A stretch of 64,000 nucleotides of DNA from Exiguobacterium profundum (GTDB lineage: Bacteria > Bacillota > Bacilli > Exiguobacteriales > Exiguobacteriaceae): the NCBI RefSeq assembly GCF_001909285.1, contig NZ_MRSV01000001.1:2683340-2747339 (forward strand), written 5' to 3'. Below, in pieces: positions 24,858 to 34,068 of this stretch (position 1 is its first letter; every line of letters begins with the position of its first letter). The notes beneath the pieces are model-generated. The model saw only the letters and a program-made list of their open reading frames with translations. It had not been told where the DNA came from and did not search any database. The translations under genes were made by a program, and so were the position numbers.

Positions 24858-26605
24858 GATGCCACCCCTTCATCCGTTGCCGGGAAACGCATCATGATTC
24901 GAAAACCGCCTGTTTCAGGTGTAGCCAACATAAATTCTGCCTCCCGATTATAGTTTAACATGAGTCGATCACGAATGTTTCGTAATCCTGTACCCTCTGT
25001 GTCATAAAATGTCGAGTCCCCTTGTTCAATACGTGACATGACCCGTTCCCATTCTTCCGTCGTCAAGGAACGTCCGCTGTTCTCACAGCGAATCACGAGT
25101 GTCGCCCCTTCCATCCAGACCATCACGTCAAATCGATTCGCTAAAGCCGAGCCGTCTCGCTCGAATCCATGTTTGAAAAAGTTCTCTGCGAGCGGCTGTA
25201 AAATCATCTTTGGAACAATCAGTTCATGGAGGTCCTCAGGGACTGAGACGCTCACTTGAAACTGATTTGGAAAACGAACGTCTTGCAGGCGAATGTATGA
25301 GTTCAAATGCTCGATTTCTCTCTTTAGCGTGACCATCGACTCTTCTGGATGCATCGTATATCGCATCATCGAAGAGAGTTGTGTGATCAATCGATAGACG
25401 GTTTTGCCATCTCCCTTTAAAGCCAGTGTGCCGATCGACTGTAACGCATTGAATAAGAAGTGCGGATTAGTTTGCGCCTGTAAGGCACGTAGTTCATTCG
25501 TTCGGTTCTCTAAGGCAAGCTTATACTCCCGTTGAATCAGATCGTCGATTCGCTCAATCATCCGCTTGAACTGTCTCCCGAGTACGCCGAACTCATCATT
25601 TCCGAGGGAATCGAACGAGACCGTCATATCACCTTGCTCAATTCGCCAAATGTTCGAGGTCAACGTCTTAATCGGAGTCGTCAGTTTCATCGAGGCGTAC
25701 GTGGCGCCAATCAATGCCAGAATGAGTGAGATGATTCCGACTAACAAAATAATGAACGATGTTCGTGAAGCCGGCTCCGTCAAGAGCTGATCTGGAATCG
25801 ACTTCCCGACATAGAATTGCTGATGGTCGAACTCAAATGTTTTCGTGATTTGATGATGATTTCCATCGGTCGAGAGCGATCTCGGTTGAAACGACGAAGG
25901 AATCTCGCCATCTCCAAGATGGGCGAACACACGATTGTCCTCACCAACGAACCATAGACTTTCCTCCGGACTATTTTGAAGAGAAGCCAACTGTCCGATG
26001 AACAGATCTTCCGGGATATCGAGCGACAGAATCGCGAGCGGTTCGTCCGTTTCAATTTTATCGAGTCTGAAATGGAGGGTGACGACATCTTCTTGTGTCA
26101 TGATTGGTCCGAAATCATGATACGGAATGAGCGGATGTGATGCTTCAAGCAGGACACGACTTTTCGGATTATTCAACAACTGTCGTTGGACAGCGCTCGG
26201 TTCTTTTTTGGAACGCGGTGATACTTTCATTTTATACGCTGCGAACGAATCCATGTCTTCAAGCATCAACAGCTGAATTTGCGCCACGTCTTCACGTGAC
26301 AAATACATTGCGAGGAGCGCTCGTCGCACTTCAATCTCCGTTTCTCTTAACGATAGTCCCGGTCCGTATTCCAATATGTCCAATACGTCACGATCCGCGT
26401 ATAGGCTAGTCGGCAAGCGACTCAAGTCAGAGATATAGCGTTCCATCTGACGCGTCCCCCGTTCAAGCGACCATTCCGTCATTTCAAGACCGCGTTCACG
26501 TTCTCGATCCTCCACATACCAAAATGAAATGATTGTCGCGATAATGACTGGCACGATGATGGTTAATGCAATCATTCCTGTTAACTTTGTCCGAATGCTA
26601 TTCAC
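24854..26605 (-). CDS. Sensor histidine kinase (YesM-like)
   Basis: A roughly 583-residue kinase with membrane segments at about 8-30 and 270-295 around a large extracellular sensing domain, then HAMP and a His_kinase region with QAQTNPHFLFNALQS, where the phosphorylated histidine lies, and ATPase motifs (GTGLRNIRDRL). The GTG at 26605 is preferred because the upstream ATG (26611) abuts GGGGGG directly. A cre-like sequence lies at 26643-26656 upstream. The ligand is probably a sugar or nucleoside, given deoD in the operon. Confidence 0.88.
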   Translation of the reverse strand: MNSIRTKLTGMIALTIIVPVIIATIISFWYVEDRERERGLEMTEWSLERGTRQMERYISDLSRLPTSLYADRDVLDILEYGPGLSLRETEIEVRRALLAMYLSREDVAQIQLLMLEDMDSFAAYKMKVSPRSKKEPSAVQRQLLNNPKSRVLLEASHPLIPYHDFGPIMTQEDVVTLHFRLDKIETDEPLAILSLDIPEDLFIGQLASLQNSPEESLWFVGEDNRVFAHLGDGEIPSSFQPRSLSTDGNHHQITKTFEFDHQQFYVGKSIPDQLLTEPASRTSFIILLVGIISLILALIGATYASMKLTTPIKTLTSNIWRIEQGDMTVSFDSLGNDEFGVLGRQFKRMIERIDDLIQREYKLALENRTNELRALQAQTNPHFLFNALQSIGTLALKGDGKTVYRLITQLSSMMRYTMHPEESMVTLKREIEHLNSYIRLQDVRFPNQFQVSVSVPEDLHELIVPKMILQPLAENFFKHGFERDGSALANRFDVMVWMEGATLVIRCENSGRSLTTEEWERVMSRIEQGDSTFYDTEGTGLRNIRDRLMLNYNREAEFMLATPETGGFRIMMRFPATDEGVAS

Positions 26606-26642
26606 CGACATCCCCCCTACCCCATGAGTATATCACGCGTTA

Positions 26643-26656
26643 TGCAAACGTTTGAA
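26643..26656. promoter_or_regulatory. cre-like site upstream of the YesM-type kinase
   Basis: TGCAAACGTTTGAA contains the palindrome CAAACGTTTG and matches the cre consensus at all but one fixed position. Confidence 0.4.
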
Positions 26657-26670
26657 AAAATCATAAAAAA

Positions 26671-26700
26671 GAATCCTCATTTCTTTCGAAACAAGGATTC
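26671..26700 (-). terminator. Terminator of the M48 peptidase gene
   Basis: GAATCCT pairs with AGGATTC, continued by TTTC/GAAA inside, with an A-tract on the left for the minus strand. Confidence 0.65.
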
Positions 26701-26708
26701 AGCGACTA

Positions 26709-27923
26709 TTAATAGGATTCCATTAAATCAATGAGTTGTGGTCCGTGTCCCATTTCTCGTGCCACATCAATCGGTGTCATCCCCTCTTCGTTCTCGATGG
26801 TCACGTCTGCACCGTGATCAAGTAAGAGGAGGACCGTCTCAGGATCGATGTCGTCATTATAGAACAAGTTATGGAGTGGTGTTTCCCCATATTCGTCTTG
26901 AATGTTCACATCCGTCACGTTTGCCAGTTCCGCTTCAATTTCTTCATAACTCGCATTCATGAACGTCAATTCTTGAATCGGTTCACCTAATTCCATTCCC
27001 CAATCCTCTTCGAGATCTTCGCTCATTGCCGATGCGACAAAGTCAGATAAATCATCGTTCATGACGAGCAAGGCGATGATTGCTCCGTTACCGATGACAG
27101 TCAATAGAATCATCGAAATGATAGAGGCTTTCACATATCCCGCTGTTTTAAAGACCGGTACGTTTTCTTCGCCCGCATGTGTCGCAATCGCTGCAATGCG
27201 TTTCGGTAACGTCGGATGCGTCGACAACAGTTCACTATATTTCGCGATGAATCCGTTCTCTCTGCTCGCTTCATACAGATAGTCAAACTCATTCACTTCT
27301 TTCGCGAGCGGTCCCCCGATCGCAAGTACGGTCAACGCTTGTTTCGACGCTCCAAAATCTTGAAGATAATGCGCTGCCATCCGGTCACACGTATACTCAC
27401 ATGCACGCGAATAAGCTGATCCTAAAAACGGAATGATGCTACCAAGTAAGACAACCCATTGTTTTTGAACGTGGTTCCGACGAATATGTGCCAATTCATG
27501 TGCGATGACAAACTCGACTTCTTTCGCCTGTCCAGTACGTGTCAATTCCACGACATCAGAATATAAGATGACCATATTCTTTTGGAAGAATCGCGTGGCG
27601 AAAGCATTTAACACACCACCGGCCTGTAAGATATACACATCTGGCAACAAACGAATCCCCATCTCAGCCCCGACGCGTTGAACCAGCTCATGAAGCTCTG
27701 TGAACTGACGAGGCGTCACCTTGACACCGTTCGTCCGAATATACCCGATTTGAATCCAGTGCGTAAACATTGAGAGTGCTACGATCGTCCCGATGATCCA
27801 CAAGAAAAGACCGAACGATGCAATCGTCAGTACGATTCCTAAAATCAAGACGAGTACGCTTGCTGCGACTAATAATGAGAAGTATAAATTTTCTCGTTTA
27901 TGTACCAAGTTTGAATGATTCAT
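26709..27923 (-). CDS. M48 family zinc metallopeptidase with C-terminal ankyrin repeats
   Basis: A 404-residue membrane protein with two N-terminal hydrophobic segments (about 15-55), the zinc motif HELAHI (VIAHELAHIRRNH, near 139) and a downstream glutamate region, then a further membrane segment near 255-275. The last ~80 residues form ankyrin-like repeats (DEYGETPLHNLFYNDD, LLLDHGADVTIENEEGMTPIDVA). M48/HtpX proteases act in membrane protein quality control; the ankyrin tail is not usual for HtpX and may bind substrate or a partner. Confidence 0.85.
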   Translation of the reverse strand: MNHSNLVHKRENLYFSLLVAASVLVLILGIVLTIASFGLFLWIIGTIVALSMFTHWIQIGYIRTNGVKVTPRQFTELHELVQRVGAEMGIRLLPDVYILQAGGVLNAFATRFFQKNMVILYSDVVELTRTGQAKEVEFVIAHELAHIRRNHVQKQWVVLLGSIIPFLGSAYSRACEYTCDRMAAHYLQDFGASKQALTVLAIGGPLAKEVNEFDYLYEASRENGFIAKYSELLSTHPTLPKRIAAIATHAGEENVPVFKTAGYVKASIISMILLTVIGNGAIIALLVMNDDLSDFVASAMSEDLEEDWGMELGEPIQELTFMNASYEEIEAELANVTDVNIQDEYGETPLHNLFYNDDIDPETVLLLLDHGADVTIENEEGMTPIDVAREMGHGPQLIDLMESY

Positions 27924-27997
27924 CTAAATTCCCCTTCTTTTTCCAAAATACATGTTTAATTATACCGTTCCTTCCAGAAGAAACAACGAAAAAAAAT

Positions 27998-28023
27998 AGA
28001 AACTGACGGATTCGTCAGTTTCT
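27998..28023. terminator. Terminator of the sugar dehydrogenase gene
   Basis: AGAAACTGACG pairs perfectly with CGTCAGTTTCT around GATT; the minus-strand stop codon lies in the stem and an A-tract at 27989-27996 gives the U-tract. Confidence 0.85.
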
Positions 28024-29122
28024 AGCGGATGGTCACTTGATAGAGTTTGTCGTCTTGCGATTGCGGATTGCCTCGTCCGTCCGTATTGTTCGAAATAAAA
28101 TACAACGTATCGTCGTTCAACCACACATCACGAATCCGTCCTACCCCTTCGACAATTGTCGTGACTTGCTTCGTTTCACGATCGATGGCCACGAGCCGCT
28201 CATTCCGAAGTGTCGCCATGTATACGTACCGTTCATCGGTCGCAATTCCAGATGGTGCCCAAGACGTCTCACCAACTTCAAACCATGGCGTGATGAGACC
28301 TTCTCGTTCCTCGTTTGCCTCAATGAGTGGCCATCCATAATTGTTTCCTTCTTCTATCACGTTGACCTCGTCATGTCCACTCGCCCCATGCTCACTCGCA
28401 TAAAGCGTATCATCCATCCGGCTGAGTCCTTGAGGGTTTCGATGACCAAGCGAATAAATCCAGTCGGTCGGTTCACCTTCACCCGATAATGGAATTCGTA
28501 AAATCTTCCCCGCCAAAGATGACTCGTTTTGAGCAAGTTCTGGCACGAGCGCATCGCCCGTCGTCACCCAAAGATACGCTCCATCGACTAATAGACGTCC
28601 ACCGTTATGGAAACGTGCCCCTGGTATCTCGTCAATCAAGACACCAGTTTCCTCGAAACGTTCTCCATCCCACGTCAACTCTACCACCCGGTTCTTGACG
28701 TCTCTTCCCGATGAACCGTACGTATGATATGCGTAAAGGATGCCACTCGATTCAAAATCGTCGCTCAGCGCGATGCCGAGGAATCCTCCTTCACCAATCT
28801 CAAATACGTCTTCGTCCAAGTTCACGTCAGATTGCGTCGCGCTACCGGAATCATCGATTACCGTGATGGTCCCACCACGTTCCGATACGAACCATTTGTC
28901 CGCACTTCGAGCGAGTGACCACGGGATCTCTAGATTCTCAGCGACGGCGGTCACTTCCCCGATGTTCAGTTCCGTCTCTTTAGTGGTATTCGATTCTTCA
29001 GATGTTGCCGACTCATCACGAGTCGATTCTTCAGCAGGTGGTGGCTCCGTACCTTCGTTCGTCGGTTCTGGCGTACATCCCATAAGAAACAATAGTGTCA
29101 CAATCCCAATTTGACGTTTCAT
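28022..29122 (-). CDS. PQQ-dependent sugar dehydrogenase family lipoprotein
   Basis: A 366-residue protein with a lipobox (LLFLMGC, Cys at ~16), a Ser/Thr/Glu-rich linker to about 50 and a six-bladed beta-propeller of the soluble glucose/sorbosone dehydrogenase family (IPWSLARS, GGFLGIALS, RFHNGGRLL, GHRNPQGLSR, HGASGHDEVNVIEEGNNYGWP). It would sit on the outer face of the membrane and may oxidise sugars or act on them without PQQ, as many Gram-positive members have no known cofactor supply. Confidence 0.88.
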   Translation of the reverse strand: MKRQIGIVTLLFLMGCTPEPTNEGTEPPPAEESTRDESATSEESNTTKETELNIGEVTAVAENLEIPWSLARSADKWFVSERGGTITVIDDSGSATQSDVNLDEDVFEIGEGGFLGIALSDDFESSGILYAYHTYGSSGRDVKNRVVELTWDGERFEETGVLIDEIPGARFHNGGRLLVDGAYLWVTTGDALVPELAQNESSLAGKILRIPLSGEGEPTDWIYSLGHRNPQGLSRMDDTLYASEHGASGHDEVNVIEEGNNYGWPLIEANEEREGLITPWFEVGETSWAPSGIATDERYVYMATLRNERLVAIDRETKQVTTIVEGVGRIRDVWLNDDTLYFISNNTDGRGNPQSQDDKLYQVTIR

Positions 29123-29159
29123 GTCGGTTCGCCTCCCTTTCCTTCATCATACCCTTGTT

Positions 29160-30620
29160 TTACGAGCGCTGTGAAGGTTCCGGTGGGCGGGCCGGCAAAC
29201 GGGTAGCGATGATGAATGCAATCACGGCCGCAATCATCGCCCCGATGAAGATACTGTTTAGTCCGATCGCAATAATCTGTTCACCTTGCAGACGGACAGA
29301 CGCGCTTAACGTCTCCGTCACACTTTGATTGAAGAAGTCTTCCAAAGACACTTGGGATAAGGAGCTGCTTTCTTTAAAATCATTGAGTACGACAAAGTTA
29401 AAGACGGCTCCAAAGACTGCTACACCGAGCGTTTGACCGACCGTACTTAAGAAGGAGTTGGTCGCAGTCGCCGTTCCTCGTTGCTGATAGGAAACGACGG
29501 TTTGTAAGACGACGATAAACATCGGCTGTGACAATCCGAATCCTACCCCAATCAAAGCCACCGCACCATATACCCAGAAATCCGAGCTTGATTGAGATAA
29601 GAGTGTCAACGTGAGGGTTCCGATGACGAGTAACCCCATACCAACCAACGCGCGACGTCTCGGGGATGCCACACCGAGCGTCCGTCCTCCGATAATCGAT
29701 GTGAATGTCCATGCAACAGACAACGGCATCAACATGAATCCAGCCTCGGTTGCTGTTTTTCCTAATACTGCTTGCGCCCAAATTGGGATGTAAGCTGACA
29801 TTGAAACGAGTACCCAAGCTGCAAAAAAGACAGAGCCGTTGATGGCCGCAATCGTTGGTTGCTTGAGCAAATCAAACGGCAATAAAGGAGAGGTTGCTCT
29901 TCTTTCCGATAGGAAGAATCCCCCTAACAAAACAAGACTAATTACGCCACTCCCGACGATGGTCGTCGTCCATTCATTCGTTTCACTGAACGTGATCAAG
30001 GCGTATAAAAACGCGGTCGTTCCTCCAGCGAACAAGAGAGCACCTTTCAAATCAATCCGCTCGCTCGTTTCAGCGACGGTTTCTTTATAAAAGACGATAA
30101 TCATGATGAACGAGAGTAACGCAAATGGCACGTTTAATAAGAATACGTAACGCCAAGACAACGTTTCGACCAAAAATCCACCGATGACGGGGCCAAGCAC
30201 ACCCGATACACCCCAGACCGCACTTAGAATTCCTTGAATTTTCCCACGCTCTTCGTATTTATATAAATCTCCAATAATCGTCATCGAAATCGGAAGCACG
30301 GCTCCGGCCCCGAGACCTTGCAGCGCCCGAAAGACAATGAGTTGTTCCATCGATGTCGCTAACCCACATAACAATGAAGACACGGTGAACAACCCGATTC
30401 CAAACAACAGGACGCGCTTTCGCCCGAATAAGTCTGCCACTTTTCCATAAATCGGTGTCGAAACCGCTGTAAAAAGTAAGAAAGCGGCAAATACCCAGCT
30501 GACGAGCGTCGCTCCGTTCAACTCACTGGCGATGACCGGTGTCGCAACCGATACGACCGTCCCTTCAATCGCTGCTAAAAAGGTTGCCAATAAGAGGGCA
30601 ACCGTCACATTTTTTCTCAT
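29160..30620 (-). CDS. MFS multidrug exporter, DHA2 (14-helix) family
   Basis: A 486-residue EmrB/QacA-type protein with about 14 membrane helices. Motif C-like GAVWGVSGVLGPVIGGFL and the loop motif GKVADLFGRKRVLLFG are visible. It would extrude drugs by proton exchange. The start at 30620 follows GGGGAG by 9 nt; the upstream in-frame ATG at 30671 lies within the preceding terminator hairpin and is rejected. Confidence 0.88.
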   Translation of the reverse strand: MRKNVTVALLLATFLAAIEGTVVSVATPVIASELNGATLVSWVFAAFLLFTAVSTPIYGKVADLFGRKRVLLFGIGLFTVSSLLCGLATSMEQLIVFRALQGLGAGAVLPISMTIIGDLYKYEERGKIQGILSAVWGVSGVLGPVIGGFLVETLSWRYVFLLNVPFALLSFIMIIVFYKETVAETSERIDLKGALLFAGGTTAFLYALITFSETNEWTTTIVGSGVISLVLLGGFFLSERRATSPLLPFDLLKQPTIAAINGSVFFAAWVLVSMSAYIPIWAQAVLGKTATEAGFMLMPLSVAWTFTSIIGGRTLGVASPRRRALVGMGLLVIGTLTLTLLSQSSSDFWVYGAVALIGVGFGLSQPMFIVVLQTVVSYQQRGTATATNSFLSTVGQTLGVAVFGAVFNFVVLNDFKESSSLSQVSLEDFFNQSVTETLSASVRLQGEQIIAIGLNSIFIGAMIAAVIAFIIATRLPARPPEPSQRS

Positions 30621-30635
30621 CCATTCAAACTCCCC

Positions 30636-30672
30636 AAAAAAATAGTGGCGTCGGAAGGTTCCGAGCACCACT
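30636..30672 (-). terminator. Terminator of the nos-like operon
   Basis: AGTGG/CCACT and inner TCGGAA/TTCCGA arms form a hairpin (30644-30672) followed by a U-tract on the minus strand, 12 nt after the NosF-like stop. Confidence 0.75.
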
Positions 30673-30683
30673 TCAACTGTCTA

Positions 30684-31403
30684 TTATTTTGTGCGAGCCG
30701 CGTCCATTTGACAAGTGTCATAATTCGATTCGAAAAAGAATTCTCTTAGTCGTTCATATGCGGCTTGTTCTTCTTGAACATATACCTTCCCACAAACAGC
30801 ACCCGCTCGCATCATCCAGACCTCATCTGCCAACATGGCGGCGACGTCAAGTTGATGCGTTGAAAACACGATGGTCGCCCCCCGTTTGGCCTCTTGTCGC
30901 AATAGTTCGCTGAGCATTTGCATCCATAGCGGATCGAGTCCGTTCGTCGGTTCATCCAACAACAAGATGTCTGGTTCGCTTACAAGAGCTTGAGATAACA
31001 AGAGACGTTGCCGCATCCCTTTTGAGAGTTCGGAGACGCGCTTTCGTTTATGCTCGTACAGACCGACTCGTTTTAAAATATCCAGAGTCGGATGTGCCCC
31101 TTGCAAGGTAGCGTAGTAGATGAATGTCTCCTCAACTGTCCATGCCTCATCAAAATAGAAATCATCCGGCATATAGCCAAAACTCTCATTATATTTCGCG
31201 CGTTGTTTGATCGTATAACCATTCAATTGAATGTTGCCGGTACTCGGTTTGATGGTACCATTCATCAGATTCAACAGCGTCGATTTTCCGGCACCATTGC
31301 TTCCACACAACGCCACGATTTTCCCCGAGACGATATCTTCACGAATAGGATGGAGTGACCACGAATCACCGTATTTTTTCCCTACATCCAAACAGTTAAT
31401 CAT
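30684..31403 (-). CDS. nosF: ABC transporter ATPase, NosF-like
   Basis: A 239-residue ATPase: Walker A GSNGAGKST near 34-42, signature LSKGMRQRLLLSQ, Walker B ILLLDEPTNGLD, switch histidine in FSTHQLD. It overlaps the permease gene by 8 nt. Position last in nosD-nosL-nosY-nosF supports NosF rather than a generic ATPase. With NosD and NosY it is thought to supply sulfur or copper for the Cu-Z centre of nitrous oxide reductase in species that have it. Confidence 0.8.
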   Translation of the reverse strand: MINCLDVGKKYGDSWSLHPIREDIVSGKIVALCGSNGAGKSTLLNLMNGTIKPSTGNIQLNGYTIKQRAKYNESFGYMPDDFYFDEAWTVEETFIYYATLQGAHPTLDILKRVGLYEHKRKRVSELSKGMRQRLLLSQALVSEPDILLLDEPTNGLDPLWMQMLSELLRQEAKRGATIVFSTHQLDVAAMLADEVWMMRAGAVCGKVYVQEEQAAYERLREFFFESNYDTCQMDAARTK

Positions 31404-32193
31404 GACGATTCCCTCCGTACATCACCGTCGAGGCAAGTGATAACAAGAAACCACTTGCCGTAAGCAAGCTCAACCAGACTCCAGCGTATCCAATCGGTCG
31501 ATGCATCCAATTCAACAGGTGGAGATAGACATCCCCAAACACATCTGAAGAGGATACAATCGTACTGGCCCATACACGCATCAAGTCAAATCCATTCAGA
31601 AACAGCGCCACAATCATGGCGTTCACTTGCATACCGTAAGGGAGCCAGGAAACGATGGTCACGAGAAGCGTTGGCCAAAGCAACACGAGGATCGTCCATG
31701 TGAGGAAGGCCAATAGCATCGCTCGAATCCGCTTGCGCGCGATTAGTCCAAGCAAAGTTCCGAGCGCTGTCGCGTAGATTGTTAATCCAATCGCGTAGGA
31801 AAACAAAATCATCCAAGTCTCACCTGATTGTCCGACAACGAGCGAAGCAACGAGGAAAGCCAACAGCAGAATAAGTCCTTGTGTCACAAGAAATGAACTG
31901 AATCGGACTAAAATCAACTTCCATTTAGGATAGGTAAATGTTGAGAGGAGATTCAATCGCTTCGATTCCTGTTCCTGTCCCCAATGAAGCGCTGTCGTCA
32001 ATAAGATGAAAAGAGGAAGTAACAGACCGAGCACCGTGATGAGCGTCGCACTTACGTTTGTATAGTCCGCAGCAACCGGTAGTGCTTGTCCGAGTCCTCC
32101 GAGTAGAACGAGCGTGAGAATCCATATAACTAAGAATACATAGTTCTCACGCTGTCTCAGACTCCGCGCCCATTCCATTCGCCACAGTGACAT
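31396..32193 (-). CDS. nosY: ABC transporter permease, NosY-like
   Basis: A 265-residue membrane protein of the ABC-2 type with six hydrophobic segments (about 18-38, 45-68, 100-120, 135-158, 162-185, 235-255). The first cytoplasmic helix SLWRMEWARSLRQRENY and the membrane layout fit NosY. It follows nosL by 3 nt and overlaps nosF. It partners NosF in transport linked to metalloenzyme assembly. Confidence 0.78.
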   Translation of the reverse strand: MSLWRMEWARSLRQRENYVFLVIWILTLVLLGGLGQALPVAADYTNVSATLITVLGLLLPLFILLTTALHWGQEQESKRLNLLSTFTYPKWKLILVRFSSFLVTQGLILLLAFLVASLVVGQSGETWMILFSYAIGLTIYATALGTLLGLIARKRIRAMLLAFLTWTILVLLWPTLLVTIVSWLPYGMQVNAMIVALFLNGFDLMRVWASTIVSSSDVFGDVYLHLLNWMHRPIGYAGVWLSLLTASGFLLSLASTVMYGGNRHD

Positions 32194-32196
32194 CGA

Positions 32197-32751
32197 TTAT
32201 TGCCCTTCTTCTTCTGTATCCATGTCCATTTCGCTATCTTGATCCATTTGATCCATTGAGCCTTCGCCATCCATCTTCATGTGCATCTCGCCGCGCTCCC
32301 ACGAATGGTCTTTCAATTGTTCGAAGTCCATCATATCTCCACCATTCTCTTCGATATAGGCTTCAGCATCAGCCTCTTTCGCGAACGAGAGAATATTGTA
32401 CGCCATTGGTGTTTTCGACTCTTTGTCGTACACGAACATCGCTTCGTCTAATTCGACCCAATCTTTCGTATTGAAATCTTTCACGTACATCGCAGCAATA
32501 TCTTCTTCTTTTTTTTCAGGATACCAATCACGCATGAGACAACCGATGTCATCAAACGCATATCCTTTTTCTTTTTTCATGATGGCTTCCGCTGCGAACT
32601 GCTTATCCATGACTTTCATTTTACACACTTCACACTCTGTTTCGCCCCATTTGATTTCAAACGGTTCTGCCGATGCACTCGAACATGCTCCGAGTGCCAA
32701 TGATAATCCTGCGATGGATAATAATCCTGCTACTTGTTTATACGATTTCAT
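32197..32751 (-). CDS. nosL: NosL-like copper-binding lipoprotein
   Basis: A 184-residue lipoprotein (lipobox SLALGAC, Cys near 23). The NosL signature with conserved C-x-x-C-x-M (ECEVCKMKVMD, near 45-55) and a second cysteine-bearing segment FDDIGCLMRDW is present; NosL is a Cu(I) chaperone. The C-terminal ~25 residues are Met/Asp-rich and add possible Cu(I) ligands. GGAGG lies 8 nt before the ATG at 32751; an upstream start at 32766 overlaps nosD more and has no site. Confidence 0.85.
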   Translation of the reverse strand: MKSYKQVAGLLSIAGLSLALGACSSASAEPFEIKWGETECEVCKMKVMDKQFAAEAIMKKEKGYAFDDIGCLMRDWYPEKKEEDIAAMYVKDFNTKDWVELDEAMFVYDKESKTPMAYNILSFAKEADAEAYIEENGGDMMDFEQLKDHSWERGEMHMKMDGEGSMDQMDQDSEMDMDTEEEGQ

Positions 32752-33922
32752 GTCGTTTCCTCCCAAATATCCAAATGATAATAAGTAAAATGATACTCCC
32801 TAAATTCCAAATCGAACCGTTCCACTCCCACCTTGCTGTATAGGTTTGCGGTGAAAGGTCCGTCAACGATACATCATTCGGACTTCTCAGAATGTTTTCT
32901 AATAGGAGAAGTCCCGGGGACCCGTATAATAATTCTAGCGCTTCATATGAATCAGTTAATAAGAACAAGTACGGTTCGGTTTGAAATGGGACTTCGCTAT
33001 ACCCGTCACGATCTAGGTCCAACGTCGTCCCGCCCCAGACATTTCCTTGTACAACGTTGTCATGCGACTCGACCATCGTCACCGGTTCACGATTTCCTAA
33101 CAGGTTATTTTGAAGAATCATCATCCCCGTTGCTTGCTTGAATTGAAAGCCGATATCGTTGCCGTTAATCGTATTCCGTTCAAGAATCGTTCCTACTGAC
33201 TGCTCCGCGAACAAGCCGATATGATTTCCAGATACGTTCGTCATCTCGATGGTCGTATCGATTGCCTCATAGAGCATCAGCCCCGTCGCCGTTCCACCGA
33301 ACTGGTCGTGTACATTCCCATTTTTTAAGACGACTCGATTCGTTCCCATAATCATCGCACCGGTCAAATTATGATGGAGTTCGGGCACCGAAATCACCAC
33401 GTCAGTCGGAAACATCAAGTGAATGCCGTAGCGTGAATGCGAAACGACCGGTCGAACGATTGTGTGCCGAGATCCATTCTCTATGTATATCCCGTCTCTC
33501 ACTCTCTTCACTACAACTCCACGCAGTTCGGTCGCCTCACTATCAAGGAGCACCATCCCATCCGCCTGTCCATTCCCGTCAATGGACATTCGTGTGACTC
33601 GAACTCCATAACTATCCTCAATCAATAGTCCAGTACCAGCGGACTCGATCGACACATCAAGCAGTTGATGTCCGAGACCAGATACTTGGATGGCTGGTAC
33701 ATCGTCGTTCTCACATTGTTGTACTGATACACGTTCGAGAACAGCACCGGTTCCACGCATGATAAATGCGGGATGGCCACAACTCGTATATGTTTTTCCG
33801 TCTCCATCCACATGCTCATTCGACTCAATGACGATGGGTTCAGTCAACGGAATCGAGTGTTCTTCCGCCTCTACCTGTGTAAAACAACAGAAAAATAGGA
33901 TACAACTCAATATTCGTTTCAT
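32738..33922 (-). CDS. nosD: NosD-like parallel beta-helix protein
   Basis: A 394-residue protein with a signal peptide (about 1-19, cleavage after EAEE-type region), a long series of beta-helix rungs (repeats of the type NxI/VxGNxxG, for example GNHIGLFAE, GNDIGFQFK, NNLLGNREP) and one C-terminal membrane helix (about 366-384). It is extracytoplasmic. Family members assist metal-centre assembly with NosFY. It leads the operon nosD-nosL-nosY-nosF; a cre-like site lies 15-27 bp upstream. Confidence 0.82.
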   Translation of the reverse strand: MKRILSCILFFCCFTQVEAEEHSIPLTEPIVIESNEHVDGDGKTYTSCGHPAFIMRGTGAVLERVSVQQCENDDVPAIQVSGLGHQLLDVSIESAGTGLLIEDSYGVRVTRMSIDGNGQADGMVLLDSEATELRGVVVKRVRDGIYIENGSRHTIVRPVVSHSRYGIHLMFPTDVVISVPELHHNLTGAMIMGTNRVVLKNGNVHDQFGGTATGLMLYEAIDTTIEMTNVSGNHIGLFAEQSVGTILERNTINGNDIGFQFKQATGMMILQNNLLGNREPVTMVESHDNVVQGNVWGGTTLDLDRDGYSEVPFQTEPYLFLLTDSYEALELLYGSPGLLLLENILRSPNDVSLTDLSPQTYTARWEWNGSIWNLGSIILLIIIWIFGRKRHEIV

Positions 33923-33935
33923 GCCCCCTCCTTCT

Positions 33936-33949
33936 AATAAGCGCTTACA
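33936..33949. promoter_or_regulatory. cre-like site upstream of nosD
   Basis: AATAAGCGCTTACA (minus: TGTAAGCGCTTATT) holds a perfect TAAGCGCTTA palindrome and matches the cre core, failing only at the last two consensus bases. Confidence 0.4.
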
Positions 33950-34020
33950 ACATCCATTCTACTGAAACCCCCACCGGTATGTGTGTGGTTTATATGGGAT
34001 TCCTGTGACAATTTCTTCAT

Positions 34021-34062
34021 AAAAAAAACACAGACGGTGAAGGGGTCGTTTCACCGTCTGTG
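34021..34062 (-). terminator. Terminator of the sugar-binding protein gene
   Basis: CACAGACGGTGAA pairs perfectly with TTCACCGTCTGTG around 8 nt, with eight A at 34021-34028 giving the U-tract on the minus strand. Confidence 0.85.
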
Positions 34063-34068
34063 CCATGC

